Assembly (NCBI GenBank): GCA_012064415.1 | Contig: SSNU01000039.1 | Location: 20,249 to 84,248, forward strand | DNA: 64,000 bases | Origin: Gyrodactylus bullatarudis | Taxonomy: Eukaryota > Platyhelminthes > Monogenea > Gyrodactylidea > Gyrodactylidae | Direction: 5' to 3' | In this document: positions 32,001 to 57,379 of the stretch, piece by piece | How positions within the stretch are numbered: position 1 is the first letter of the stretch | How the letters are laid out: the number at the start of each line of letters is the position of its first letter | Translations under genes and position numbers: made by a program | Notes under the pieces: model-generated | What the model was told of the DNA's origin: nothing | Seen by the model: only the letters and a program-made list of their open reading frames with translations | Databases searched by the model: none

Positions 32001-34502
32001 AATTTCCAAATTAATTACAATTTTCTTTGATTAAGCTGTTTTTTTAAGCTTGATTTTTATTCTTACAACAAATTCATAGACTAGCAACAGCTTTTTACAT
32101 TTCCGAAACAGTGAAAAATGATCTAAAATTAGTTTTATAATAAAATTTATTAAAACTTAGGTCAATATTAGCATTCTCAGCCATGGTCATCCAAACGTTT
32201 CGACGGTGATTGTCTTCACACGCCTTCTTCAGTGGTACGACAAGTTTGACAAAAAACAAATTAATATTTCTATACTTTCATGATCTCATACCTATCAGTT
32301 TTGTCCAACCAGATGAGAGAATAGAATAATACAAGAGGCTGACCTATGATAATAAAGTATAGATAATCAGGACAGAAAAGAGTTATAATTTTTTCATCAG
32401 ATTTGATTTAACTCACTTCAGAAGTGCAGTGTTGGATTCAGCTTTTTGGCAAAAGAAGTAAGTTAAATCAAATCTGATGAAAAAATTATAACTCTTTTCT
32501 GTCCTGATTATCTATACTTTATTATCATAGGTCAGCCTCTTGTATTATTCTATTCTCTCATCTGGTTGGACAAAACTGATAGGTATGAGATCATGAAAGT
32601 ATAGAAATATTAATTTGTTTTTTGTCAAACATGTCGTACCACTGAAGAAGGCGTGTGAAGACAATCACCGTCGAAACGTTTGGATGACCATGACTGAGAA
32701 TTCTAATATTGACCTAAGTTTTAATAAATTTTATTATAAAGCTTTTTACATGGTTACTAGCCATTAAACTTGGAATAAATACATGAAAATAATTGTATTG
32801 ACAACTCTTTATATACTGATCTTAAAAAATATGAATATTTTCAACTGAGTTTATTTCACTAAAATTTATCGAGTTTTTGGAAGTGATCTATTCTTTTCTT
32901 GATAGACCTCTTAAACGTTTAATTTATGAACTGTAAAATTCACTCAGTCATTTACTTGTAGTCATTAAGAATCAATTACAATAAAAATATTTCTATTGAA
33001 ACACAGTGAATTCTCACAAAAACTCACATTTTTCCTATCTAAATGTATAGAAATCACTTGCTGCATTCTGATTGGTCGAGATAAATAATACTTAATTAGG
33101 GGGTTAATATTCGTGTTTCAATAAAATAAGATGTTTCAATAGAAATATTTTTACTGTAACACAAAATTATATTTTGTGAAATTAATTTAACTCTAAATTC
33201 AACCCTTTTTGTCTCGAATTCATCATCCGAATAGCAAAATAAAATGGCCAAATCATAATACATATTCTGGTAGCTTGATAAATTTCCTCTCTAATTAGAA
33301 ATGAGGTAGATTTTTTTTTATTTCCCAATCTTCAACTTGGGTCATATTCTAATCCAGTTCCTTCTGGGAGGATTCTAATGGTGCATCAAACATAATGCCT
33401 TAACCCAATGTTTGATTGAGACCTGATTGATGTAAACAGAACAAAAAATTTCATAATTTTCAATTCTTCAATATTTTTTCCAACCAAAGGTCCTGACCGG
33501 ACCGGACCGTCCTACTACTGTATGTTTTTATATAGTAAGGCGAGTCAAATATATTTTTATTCTGAACAATGTTTCGACTGCAGTGCAAATCTGTTAGATC
33601 TAACTTGGAAAATGCCATTTATGAATTTTAAATTCGATATTTTTAATTCTCTGCTATCCCAAAATCCCAAATTAATCGAAATGTTTTACTAGAGCAGTGC
33701 TGATAAAAAATACCTTACGAACTTATTTCTATTTAAAATTGCATTCAAATGACTCAAAATTTAGATATCAATCGATTGAAGTAAAAAAATTGATTGAGAA
33801 TAGTTAGCGCTAATTCAAAAATTGGCATTTTCAATTGAGATTTGGGGTATTTTTAAGCAAAATTTAACATACATGGTTTAATAGGAACTTTTTTACATTG
33901 AAAAGTTCTCTTTAAAATGAGCTTTGCACATTCGGTAGCAGTATATTGAGTAATTTGTAAGACTATAAATTTGAATTCCTGAAATCATAGAAAAGGATAT
34001 TTTAAATATCTTTTAAATTATCAAGTAAACGTCGTATAAAATGTAAAGATTTTATATTATTTTTATGATTTTTCACTGTTAGAACTGTTACTCTTTTTCC
34101 GTGGACTACTATTCCCTTGGACAGACTCTTCACTTGTTAAGGTATGAGAGATATTATCAGTCCAAGAACTCGGACTCTGAAGATTTCTCCTTCATTGATG
34201 ATGAAGATTTCATCTTCTATGACCTGATAAAAAAGTTGGTCAGAAAGAATCCAGAGCAACGATTGGGAAATCACCGAATAGCAGAAATTTACGATCATGA
34301 ATTCTATCATGAATACATTTTCGAAGAAGTTGAAAATGAAAGTGTAAGCAATCCTAATTTATATTTTCTTGTTCTCAACTGTAACTATTCTAAATTTACG
34401 ATATTTATATTAAGAATTATCAAGCCCTAGAATAAAGCAATTTCCTCTTTTCAGATTCTTTCCCCATTGATTGGAGCCGTGCCAAAGGTTATAAATAAAT
34501 GA
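20098..34502 (+). CDS. AGC/GRK-like protein kinase 3, at least five exons over 14.4 kb
   Basis: Exons 20098-20220, 28043-28135, 31658-31948, 34083-34343 and 34455-34502 are each flanked by AG and GT and join in phase 0 without stops (271 aa; the N-terminal start is missing). Landmarks: FTLIKIIQENKNSKVEI (glycine loop without glycines), beta-3 lysine in FVVCLKSA, alpha-C TEIEINYKM, EYMPNGSL hinge, LIHRDIKPSNVL, KVCDFGLS, FKAPEI, VDYYSLG and NPEQRLG. The catalytic triad is complete, so it is probably active despite the poor glycine loop. The 7.8-kb first intron and 3.5-kb second intron carry a PLE, a LINE relic, MITEs and an entire antisense gene (28320-29250). The C-terminal SPLIGAVPK tail is shared with pseudokinase 2. 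Exons 1 and 2 rest on frame, splice sites and kinase-fold order. Confidence 0.75.
20515..20745 (+). other. Orphan ORF, 76 codons, unrecognised
   Basis: An ATG-started frame inside the first intron of kinase 3, with a fairly complex composition (RERREILSMANVKKALVSLS). It could be a decayed transposase fragment. No family was recognised, and there are no splice or repeat boundaries. Confidence 0.2.
21271..23117 (-). mobile_element. Penelope-like retroelement PLE-2, 5' truncated, 13-bp TSD
   Basis: A minus-strand element whose 3' end is at 21271 and whose 5' end is at 23117. Perfect copies of ATCTTATTTTTAT flank it at 21258-21270 and 23118-23130, and the uninterrupted MITE arm has this word once (one T shorter). 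The 5' truncation falls at the codon matching SSYYK of PLE-1, so the upstream DKG region is missing. The 3' region contains a CACTGATGATG...GAAATACG block (about 21390-21415) and a CGGACGTTTTTG block near the end. Confidence 0.92.
21559..23117 (-). CDS. Penelope RT with GIY-YIG endonuclease, open frame
   Basis: An uninterrupted frame of at least 513 codons. The first ATG (23100) lies only six codons inside the truncated element. Motifs are LDVSSLFPSIPIEET (A), GIAMGSPLSPLLADIF, YVDDTFILM (catalytic aspartates), FLDVKL, and the GIY-YIG part with CDCGASYIGRT and a C-terminal LINLYKPNLCVQKN. It ends in the same LQLPWPM tail as PLE-1, and the two proteins are clearly close. All RT and endonuclease residues I can check are present, but about 100 N-terminal residues are missing, so independent mobility is unlikely. 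Confidence 0.88.
23991..24300. mobile_element. MITE F copy 3, rearranged
   Basis: Left end CAGTAAAATATTTTTATTGG with TA before it (23989-23990). It then shares CTAATTAAGTATTATTTATC and CGACCAATCAGAATGCAG with copies 1 and 2. From about 24110 it continues with a block also seen at about 38750-38910 (TTCACTGTTTTCAGGGG). A run of 13 C at about 24030 replaces the usual CCCCC. No matching right TIR is visible. Confidence 0.7.
24941..25166 (-). CDS. Probable 3'-terminal exon of an unrecognised antisense gene
   Basis: A frame preceded by a TTTTTTAG acceptor (complement of 25167-25174) runs 75 codons to a stop at 24941, with an AATAAA-like signal about 25-30 nt downstream on the minus strand. The sequence is basic then acidic (KRRPQKKSKYPPQSRSDADN) and unlike nearby noncoding DNA. 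I do not recognise it. Upstream exons would lie on the minus strand above 25166, where only repeats and the LINE relic are seen, so it may be a fragment cut off by insertions. Confidence 0.4.
25370..25488. repeat. Diverged dispersed repeat
   Basis: This segment resembles 16530-16670 and, inverted, 45390-45480 next to the KRBA2-like element. Shared words include AAGCCTGATGTGAGACAT-like and GATTAGAATAA-like stretches. It is probably an end fragment of the same transposon family. Confidence 0.45.
25489..25738 (+). mobile_element. tRNA-headed repeat, copy 1, head inverted
   Basis: The tail (about 25551-25738) matches copy 2 (48854-49030) in the same direction: GCCAACGTGAGTTGAATATT, GTGAGAAGACAATCTCCATC and GCTAGTAGGTT. 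The tRNA-like head with its B box (25509-25519, complement) is inverted relative to the tail, and the A box is gone. The tail begins with a hammerhead 3' half: stem II GTCC-TAATAA-GGAC (25551-25564), GAAA (25565-25568), CGCG (25569-25572), then UC and stem I strand UACAUC (25575-25580). The matching 5' half, CTGACGA with stem I strand GGTGTA, sits on the other strand at 25489-25501. The element abuts and interrupts the LINE relic. Confidence 0.75.
25739..27235 (-). pseudogene. Non-LTR retrotransposon relic (endonuclease and RT start)
   Basis: Reading minus-strand, a Ser/Asn-rich ORF1-like segment (27235-26773) is followed by APE endonuclease fragments: a stretch ending LLYRPP (about 26430), then LLLNHNLVQIVSKPTRNTN ILDLIFSN (about 26290-26210). 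It ends with the RT entry region PEDWLIVKIIPISKIKKYSDF, cut at 25739 by the tRNA-headed repeat exactly where FRPIS would be expected. Several stops and frame changes show that it is dead. The order and motifs fit the Jockey/CR1 side of the LINEs. Confidence 0.7.
27236..28042. other. Intronic, no gene seen
   Basis: Part of the first intron of kinase 3. No convincing exon or repeat boundary. AT-rich with frequent stops. Confidence 0.4.
28320..29250 (-). CDS. Carbonic-anhydrase-related protein without zinc ligands, secreted or GPI-anchored
   Basis: Exons 29013-29250 and 28320-28981 with a 31-nt intron (28982-29012) give 299 aa. A hydrophobic signal peptide (ISLLFLILSHISRLIYS) is followed by an alpha-CA fold: IGPISF near the N-terminus, then the block FYFSY where active enzymes have the His94/His96 pair (FHFHW), and GEISFYG where His119 should be. 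Further on come YYGYTGRWLREQC (matching YTGSLTTPPC), FYTPVKITKSQMNFLRS and MMFRPLQ. All three zinc-binding histidines are replaced, so it should be catalytically dead (a CARP), perhaps a binding or adhesion protein. The tail ends in a short hydrophobic stretch after a Ser/Gly patch, consistent with a GPI signal but short. It lies wholly within intron 2 of kinase 3 on the opposite strand. Confidence 0.85.
29251..29911. other. Intronic/upstream of the CA-related gene, no gene seen
   Basis: Presumably holds the promoter of the minus-strand gene. Overlapping short ORFs at 29275-29524 are not supported. Confidence 0.4.
29951..30676. mobile_element. MITE B copy 1, about 285-bp arms, TA TSD
   Basis: A long near-perfect palindrome, with left arm about 29951-30240 and right arm about 30385-30676. 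Ends are AACCTAATTGACATGAAG and the complement of AAGCTAGTTGACATGAAG. It is flanked by TA at 29949-29950 and 30677-30678; the uninterrupted sequence in the right arm of A and at about 46615-46625 reads CATATACAATG with a single TA. The TA duplication suggests Tc1/mariner-type mobilisation. No ORF is credible. Confidence 0.9.
31354..31608. mobile_element. MITE C, 255 bp, TATT TSD
   Basis: Ends TGTTACGTGTAATGTAGAAA and its complement extend about 36 bp inward (CACTGTTTTTAGTTTCTACA). It is flanked by TATT at 31350-31353 and 31609-31612. The relative of A at 46758-46761 has TATT once and no insertion. It has no coding capacity. Confidence 0.85.
31970..32129. other. Intronic, no gene seen
   Basis: Start of the intron after exon 3 of kinase 3. 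Confidence 0.4.
32130..32745. repeat. Palindrome of two repeat-K copies
   Basis: Arms 32130-32411 and 32457-32745 are near-perfect reverse complements with a 45-nt spacer. Each arm ends outward with the same K block found at 1-195 (GTGAAGACAATCACCGTCG). The two K copies are therefore joined tail to tail, plus about 110 bp of extra shared sequence toward the centre. It lies in the intron between exons 3 and 4 of kinase 3. Confidence 0.85.
32979..33156. mobile_element. MITE F copy 2, TA TSD
   Basis: Ends CAATAAAAATATTTC and GAAATATTTTTACTG, flanked by TA (32977-32978 and 33157-33158). The right half matches F copy 1 almost exactly and shows the uninterrupted sequence (CATCTTATTTTATTG, read on the minus strand) at the site where PLE-2 entered copy 1. 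The left half differs and carries a GTGAATTCTCAC hairpin. Confidence 0.85.
33160..34082. other. Intronic, no gene seen
   Basis: The remaining part of the intron before exon 4 of kinase 3. No recognisable repeat or exon. Confidence 0.4.
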
Positions 34503-34678
34503 TTTTTTAAATAGAATTAGTTTATACTTTATATTTTTTTATATAAGGCTAGATTATTTTAAAGTAGTTGTGTAATTTAATTTGTATATAATTTCTCAGT
34601 TCTCAATTTAAGCAGTGTGCTTTACAAAACTGAATTATTATTTTCATTTTTACAAATCAAAACAGATATACAAAAATA

Positions 34679-36144
34679 TCAACGTTTCTTTTTATTGTTA
34701 TTAATCTTTAATACAGCATGATCGTACTTTTTAATATGATCAAAGAGGGCGTTACGTGTCTCAAACTTTTCTGAGCAGACGCCACAGGACAACTGGGGTA
34801 TATCGGAGGGTTTCTCAGCCAGGACTTTTTTCTCTTTCTTGGCCTTTCGTCGTAACCGTTTAAGTTCCCCGTGACTCATTGGCTGTGATTCGTCGCCTTC
34901 TGCTGCTGGATCATCAGAGTCTTCAGCTTGATCTGGTCCAATGACCTCACATTCCTCTTTAGGCTTCTCAGATTTTTCCTTAACAACTTGATTGGTCAGT
35001 TCATGATTGAGGACTGTTGTCTTGTGCTTTCTCGAGTTTTGGTGATTCTTCAACAGGCCAGCAGACCTGAACTCCTTATCACAGAAATGACAATAAAAAA
35101 TCTCCTCATCCAACTCTTCGACAATCTGGTTCACATCAACTTTATCCTCTTCAACTGGTTCAGGATCTGAATCAAGATTAAGTTGACGTTCTAGATTTTC
35201 CAACTGCGCCTCGATATCTTCGGCATTTTCAGCGTACAACTTGGAAGCTTGTTGATCAGCCCACTCTTGAGCTAAAGCTTTTCCTTCATCCATTCGCTTA
35301 CGAATGGCTTTAGACAAGGCCTCTTTGCGATTGTCTTCGGCACGTTGTTTGAGTATTGCATTTTGTTTAATGACCCGAGGATCATGGCGCTTCACGAAAT
35401 CCACAAGATCACGAACATTTTGATTTCTTTCTTTCTTGGCAGTTTGGCGGAGTTTTTTATTCTCTTCTTCAATGTAACGACGTTCCTATGATAGAAATTC
35501 AGTGATTAATAATCACTGATTATGGTATCTTAATTCGATGAATTAAAAAAAAACTAACTTCAGAATTCTTTGCAGTCCTAATATCATATTTGAAAATCCA
35601 ATAGAATTTTTTCTTTGTAAAATATCCCTGCCAAAAGTGATAGAATACTCGGACAACACTGGAATAGTTTGAGTCGGCATCGCCAAAGTCTGGGAAGGAT
35701 TCTTCACTTATTTTTGGCACGATATTGTCCATTTTCATAACGTCAAATTCTTCTTGTCGAATTGTAGCAAAGACATTTGCATAAACGGAATAGAAATTAT
35801 CCTTTTTATCATTGGTAAATCCAGAATAACAAGAGGTTGAGAAAAATCTGTCAAGATTTAAGGAGTCATCAACAAAATCTTCACCATTGACCTGATTCAA
35901 AAGGACTTCACGATTCTTATCATACCATGCTCTCTCATTTGGATCAGATAGAACTCTAACAAGATGATTTATACTTGAGTTACTTGTAAGCTTCTTGAAT
36001 TTCTTGAAAGATTTTGGTGAATTCCTCAAGTTTATCTGGATTTTTATCAGGATGATTAACGAGGGATACTTTATAGTATGCTTTCTTGAGGCTATCGTTA
36101 TCTACATTCTTAGGAACGCCTAAAACTTCGTAATAGCATCTCAT
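34679..36144 (-). CDS. DNAJC21: DNAJC21-type J-domain zinc-finger protein
   Basis: Exons 35984-36144, 35559-35955 and 34679-35485 give 454 aa. The introns are 28 nt (35956-35983) and 73 nt (35486-35558). The J domain opens with YYEVLGVPKN and contains the HPDKN box for Hsp70 stimulation, ending EAYKVLSDPNERAWYDKNR across the first intron. Next comes the family-specific block (CYSGF, YANVFATI, FPDFGDADSNY, VVRVFYHFWQGYFTKK), then ERRYIEEENKK and a charged helix. Two C2H2-type fingers follow: CHFCDKEFRSAGLLKNHQNS RKH and CGVCSEKFETRNALFDHI KKYDH. This is the DNAJC21/Jjj1 layout, a cytosolic co-chaperone in late 60S ribosome maturation. Human DNAJC21 is somewhat longer. Assignment is firm. Confidence 0.95.
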
Positions 36145-36542
36145 TTTTGAAGAAAATTCTAATTAAAACAAGGAAGAACAACAAGTCAGAAGTTTGTTTG
36201 AAACATCATTTGGCAATATTTTACATTTAATTTGAAAGAATCCAGGATTCTGAATCCTAAACTTTTATTTTTGAATGATTTCAACCTTAATTTATTTCTG
36301 AAAGTTAAATAAACGTATCGAGAATGAAATTTTTTTGTGTAATATAAAGAATTTATTCAAAATAAAGACACAGGAATCTGTAGATTCTGATCAAGCTCCG
36401 TCTTATAAAAAAATCACAAAATCAAGATTTTTAACAAATTATATGATATCCTTTGTCTTTTTTCTCAAATTTTTATAAGACTAAAAACAACAATAAATTT
36501 TCCCCGCTCTGTACACTTTACACTAGAAGGTTTATTGACTAT
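36145..36542. other. Intergenic, about 400 bp
   Basis: Separates DNAJC21 (start at 36144) from the 3' end of the KLF gene. It holds the DNAJC21 promoter and the KLF 3' UTR; an AATAAA-like signal lies near 36490 on the minus strand. Confidence 0.4.
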
Positions 36543-52182
<15,640 letters not shown>

Positions 52183-54193
52183 ACTCTGAGCAATGATATC
52201 ACTTGCCTTGACACTAATCCAATTTAATAGTTGACAAATAGTTGAATAGAAGAAGAATCCGTCAAAGAAAAACAAATGGTACAAAAGAGAGTTTAACAGA
52301 TTTACTGACAAGTTTTTTCTTGATTTATCTCTCTTTTTATTCAAAAGACCACAAAGCAAGCACAAACTGCACCACAGAAATCAAGTCACAAAATCTGTGC
52401 AAACACAATCGTTTTGTATAATCTTTTTTGTACAAGTTTAATATTGACGTATAATTCTCGGCCAATGATTTTAAACCAGAGGAACCGACTAAATAAAATT
52501 ATTATTATCAAGTTATAATAATTAATTGTCTTTAATTGTAAGTGTATACGAAGAAGAAGATGAAGAGATGGTATATCTCTAATAAACTTCTTCTTGATGT
52601 AATGTTGTACAATGTACACTGTGACATGATTAAAAACACTCTTTCTGGTATACTGAAAGTAGTGATTAATTGTCAACTTGATGAAACATTTAAAGATGTA
52701 CACTGTACAGTCTGTAATGAATATTGTATCGAGAAAAAAAAACAGATATACAATATGTTCAATTAGATACCTTTGGTTATTTACATTTCTAAGGGGTCTT
52801 TTCGTTCGAGATTACAATGGTTATTCTAAATTATTGATTATTAGAGCATCAAATCAAGTATTAAAATGCTTGTTTTAACCACCTGTATGCCTTCTGTTCC
52901 GAAACCCATCTCAAGACTATAAATTTTTCTATTATAGACTCATTATAGTGTATTTTTTGGAGATGAAGTATTTTAAAATAATAAAGCTTAAAAAATACCT
53001 TGAAGATGTAATAATTCTGAAATTATCTCGACGTTTTAGTTTATTTTTATTCGGTTTACTTATAAGTGGTTCATCTAAGATTTTTTTGGTAAATTTGCGA
53101 TAAAGTATTTAAATAATACCTCGAAATAGAAATGTATTATTTTTCAAAATTTTTAGATCTTAAAAAATGCTTTTTAGGTATTAAATTGATTATTTTTCAA
53201 GGCTCTATTAATTAGTTAATAATAACTTATTTAGGACGATCGAGAATGCAATTTTTGATTTTTCTAGAATTTTCATAAGAATTATAAAATTTGCGTTCTT
53301 TGGCATCAGAGAAATAATTTTGCCATTTTTATGCTATCCAAAATAGAATGCTATATATATGTTACAGTATATTCTTAAAATTAGTTTTTTTCTAAATATC
53401 CTAGTATAATCTTAAAACCAGTACAAAACTAGCATATCCTTAAAATAATTAAAATTTTAAGAATATCCTAATCTCGTACTGGGCTTGTCAAGTTTGTCTT
53501 TTTTCTTATTCAAAAGTTTCAAGATGAGTTTCAAATTTCATAATTTTTGTTTATTTGAGCAAGACAGGGAATGATGGCACTTAGAATTACATAAATATTT
53601 TTAAAACATAAAAAAATTTGATATTATTTTTTTCGAGGCTCCAATAGAAATTTAAAAAATCATTCAATGATATCATATGCAAAATTGTATCAAGAAAACA
53701 TACATTTGAATTGTCATTGGACGCCCATTATGCTAATGGCCTATTAGCTTCTGAATAGTTCTAAAATATTATTTCGTCTCAGCATCTGTTGAGTTTGGAT
53801 TATTTGTGCAACAGGTTTATCATTTATTACTTAACATTTTCTTCTCGACTTTAAATATCTTCTTAATGATGGCGATTATAAGTTTGCCAGGTTTACTAAA
53901 TAAACTTGTATTTTAAAGCACATGTATTATATGAGATGAAAGTATTAGGGACTTCACTGATCATTGTCTCTAGTGATCTATAAATTAATAACATTATATT
54001 TTTCTACGATGTATATTTAATCTACTAGATTTCATGTTATTATAGCACTGTCATGAATTGATAATATTAATAATATTTTTTTCAAAATTATCAATTTTAA
54101 ATTGAATATAATAATTTTGTCACAAAATTTTTGTGTAATTATTCAAACGATGTGTATGTATCACAAGTTTGTTTTGTCAACACTATTTTATAA
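52183..54193. other. Intergenic between divergent KLF and 54.2-kb gene
   Basis: Presumably contains the KLF promoter and, near 54190, the promoter of the plus-strand gene. A diverged copy of the 49.6-kb repeat lies at 52840-53230 and 53580-53640. Overlapping ORFs at 52386-52878 on both strands look like chance. Confidence 0.45.
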
Positions 54194-56264
54194 ATGTTTG
54201 CCAGTTTGGAGGCAAAGTGTAAACAGTTATTTGTAGCGAGAAAATGGGGACTTAGTCACAGCCAAGAGATATTAAGATACATTTCACTCTTCTTCATCAG
54301 ATCCAAATCGTTACAGATATCTAATTTCTTACTTGATGCGATGTAAGTAATATTCATAATTTTAGATTCTAGTTCCAATAAAAAGTTATTTTTCATTTCG
54401 TTTCTTGAAAACTATAAATATGCGGAAAGAAGTGTAATACTTTTTCACAGTTTTCAAAACCTTCTTCCAGTATATGTCAATGATGGTGTTGGAAAATCTC
54501 AGGATATTCTTGAATTTCTTAATAATTTTTACTGTCATCCTGAACTTGAAGAGTTAAAGATTCTAGAAACTATCAGCTTATGCATGAAAAATGCGTAAGT
54601 TGGTTTATTTACTTTAAAGTTCTTTTCGCTCAATTGCTATAGAAGAAGAAAAAAAATGTTTAATTTCACGCATTGTCAAGCCAAAGTTTTCCTCGTCATT
54701 TATTCCCAAATTAAGTGACGATGTATTCCTCATGGAGCTGGCAATTTCTTGTGTTATCATCAAGGATTTGATATTTTTCTCAGATTGCTCATTAGTTCGA
54801 ATACACCAACGATTCAACGAGCCAATATTAGAACGAATCTCGGAGTTTTATCACCAAATTCTCACTAAACGAGACCTGAAAAGATCTAAAAATAACACGA
54901 TTGGACGTGTTCCTACCGAATACTTTCTTGTTATAATGCATATGATTGAAATAGTTGAATTATTTTTAACCAATTCCAGCCTTGAAGTATCACAAAAACG
55001 GGAATATTTTATGAAGTACATGATCAAAATTGCACTAACAAGATTCCCAACATACACAACTAACCCAAAGTTATCAACAGTGACCAAGAGGGCCCTGAAA
55101 TGTCTTTCAACTTGCTCAACAAGAGATCCAATTAAAAGTTGTTTCTTTAATCCCAGTGTGATTTCCTTTGAGAAATTAATTTTATTTGAAGATACAACTG
55201 AACAAACTATCAAATTATATCATATGTTAGCCAAGTATTGTACAGATAATTTTGAATCTCAACCCCTTCCAAGTATTCATTCCAGGGAACGATTTCCCGA
55301 TTACAAGAGGAGAGTTTTGACCTATTTCTATTTTCTCAGATACCTGTTGTCGTTTTCAGTCAAAACTCAAATGACTCTCATGAAGATTGTCCCGATTTGG
55401 GCTCCACTCTTCCTTAGCGAGGGACGTGACATTACTCTAGATACAAATTCTTCTTCTGAGAGGAAACAGTTCAATCGAGTCATCTGGCAATGTCTCTCGA
55501 GTGTGACAACATTTTCGTTGCTTAGTGGAAAATTCAACTTGAGTAAAAACCCTTTTGAAAGAGTTGTATCAAAGCTTTTCAAGACCTCTTTGAGAATAGA
55601 CCTTCTCCATCAGGAAATGATGGTCTTTCTCAGTTCTGAGACTCTTGAATGCTCCGACTTTATTTATGATTCCTCTAAAGAGCTGGCAAATCATTCACCA
55701 GTTCTGGAAAGATCTCACTGCAAGCATTGGACACAATTCCCCAAAAAGATGTTTCATGATGATGAAATTCTTCACAAGGTCCTCATCCACCTCTACACTC
55801 ATCAGGGATTATGTTCCTTCATGAAGGACATCCTGTTAAAGCCAAGCTCAATGTCCCGCAAAGGCTATGGCTTCCTCTATAACCTTCAGACTTTGATTCT
55901 TGGCGCTGAAGAATTACTCCTGAGTCAAGATGAAAGCAAGGCTAAGCTAATTCCACTAGTTATTGTAAAGTCTTTGCATATTGCTTATCCATTCGTTCGC
56001 GAAGTTACAGATCACATCAACAACATTATATACTTGTTGAGACATTCTGTACTGTTGAATCAGCCAATTTTGTTCTGTCTTTTAATCCTCTATGCAAAGG
56101 ATTTGTCCTTGACGTTAAAGTCTAATCGGCCAATAAGGAAGACCATTGAAGCATTATCTTGTCTTAATTTGCCAAAGTATCAGTCCTTTCTATATGGAAC
56201 TCGTCCATCAACAGAATTTCTAACAGACATTTTGAATACATCCATGTATCTACTATTAATATAA
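54194..56264 (+). CDS. Unrecognised alpha-helical protein, 671 aa
   Basis: Exons 54194-54342, 54373-54594 and 54620-56264. The introns are 30 nt (GTAAGT...TTCTAG) and 25 nt (GTAAGT...TTAAAG), and the joins are in frame. The ATG at 54194 begins MFASLEAKCKQLFVARKWGL. The protein is rich in Leu/Ile/Phe helices with short charged loops, as in HEAT/ARM-type scaffolds; examples are KSLHIAYPFVREVTDHINNI and LNQPILFCLLILYAKDLS. I see no catalytic motif, signal peptide or zinc pattern. It could be a subunit of a large conserved complex that has diverged too far to identify by eye. The closely following gene at 56458 is on the same strand. Confidence 0.85.
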
Positions 56265-56457
56265 TATATTTTTGTGTTATTTCTTTGTTTATTCTTTTTA
56301 ATTTTTCAACCATAGAAATGAGTTATTTTTATATTCCAATATTACTTTTAAGTAGGTTTGAATGAATTATTTATTTTTGAATTGCGTAGTAATTCATTGA
56401 ATTTTATTTTTTTTGAGGGACCGCAAATTCAAGAGGGTTCAACTAAACGAAGAAAGA

Positions 56458-57126
56458 ATGTATCATCCATTAAATTCTCCTGATCGCGATAATGCAATAG
56501 TTTTAAATCCATGTAATTATTGTAATAATGGTCGTTTATCACGATACAACAGTTCTTCAGAATTTTCTGATGCTCGATCAAACAGTTCACTTAGTATAAG
56601 GAGTAAAAGATCATTGATAGCTTCACTCAAGAGGCTTGGCGAAAAGACAAGAGCTCACGATAACTCGTTAAAGTCTTCATCGAAATACATGACAATGAAT
56701 TCATGTGCTGAGATAACATCTACCGATAGCAATCGAATAAATTATCTTCAAACAGAGATGAGAAGATTAAATACGGATAAAAGAAATTATCGAAGTGAAA
56801 GCAGAAATCGTACTCAAACTAATTTCATTGAAGTGACTAAGCCAAAAAAGTCTCGAGCTTCGTCAAGTGCTGGGAGAATTTTTCAGATTGGCCATGCGAA
56901 GCAAAATAAAGAGGATGCATTTCGAAATTGTAACATTGGCCAAATTGAAAACTTTTCAAAGCGCAACTCCTACTTTGAGCATGAACAAACGGCAGAGTAT
57001 GAATTCAAATTTAGAAATAAATCTTCCCAGGAGAGTCTCAACCAGGATTCTGAGGAAGAAACCACAGTCTCTCAATATCTATCTAGTGTCGTAAGAAATT
57101 ATTCGAAAAAATTGGGAATTTTATAG
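56458..57126 (+). CDS. Ser/Arg/Asn-rich disordered protein, 222 aa
   Basis: I choose the ATG at 56458 (MYHPLNSPDRDNAIVLNP). The frame is open slightly further up to 56413 without an ATG. Composition is polar and basic with many Ser clusters (SSSEFSDARSNSSLSIRSKR), one CNYC pair, and an acidic C-terminal patch (QDSEEETTVSQYLSS). It is probably intrinsically disordered and phosphorylated. No family is recognised. It lies 194 nt after the 671-aa gene and 254 nt before the acidic repeat gene, all on the plus strand. Confidence 0.65.
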   Translation: MYHPLNSPDRDNAIVLNPCNYCNNGRLSRYNSSSEFSDARSNSSLSIRSKRSLIASLKRLGEKTRAHDNSLKSSSKYMTMNSCAEITSTDSNRINYLQTEMRRLNTDKRNYRSESRNRTQTNFIEVTKPKKSRASSSAGRIFQIGHAKQNKEDAFRNCNIGQIENFSKRNSYFEHEQTAEYEFKFRNKSSQESLNQDSEEETTVSQYLSSVVRNYSKKLGIL

Positions 57127-57379
57127 ACAAAGAGAAATTACCTAAATAACATTATTAATTTATTTATGAATACAGATTTTTTTTCTGAATAATAAAAATA
57201 AAATTTTACCATCGCTGAAGATAAAACTTCTTTATACTCAAATTAATATATAATAATTTACAAAGTTCATTGAAACATTTAAAAATGCTGGCTATCATGC
57301 TGGAGCTTCGTTAGAGGAAAGAAAAAGATTTATCTTCTAAAAGAAATTTTATTTCATTTTATTTTGCTTATGGAACAAG

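Noticed and set aside
34928..35170. Plus-strand ORF of 80 codons
   Set aside because: Antisense shadow of DNAJC21 exon 3.
52386..52878. Overlapping ORFs on both strands
   Set aside because: Low-complexity AT-rich frames overlapping each other, with no splice or domain support.
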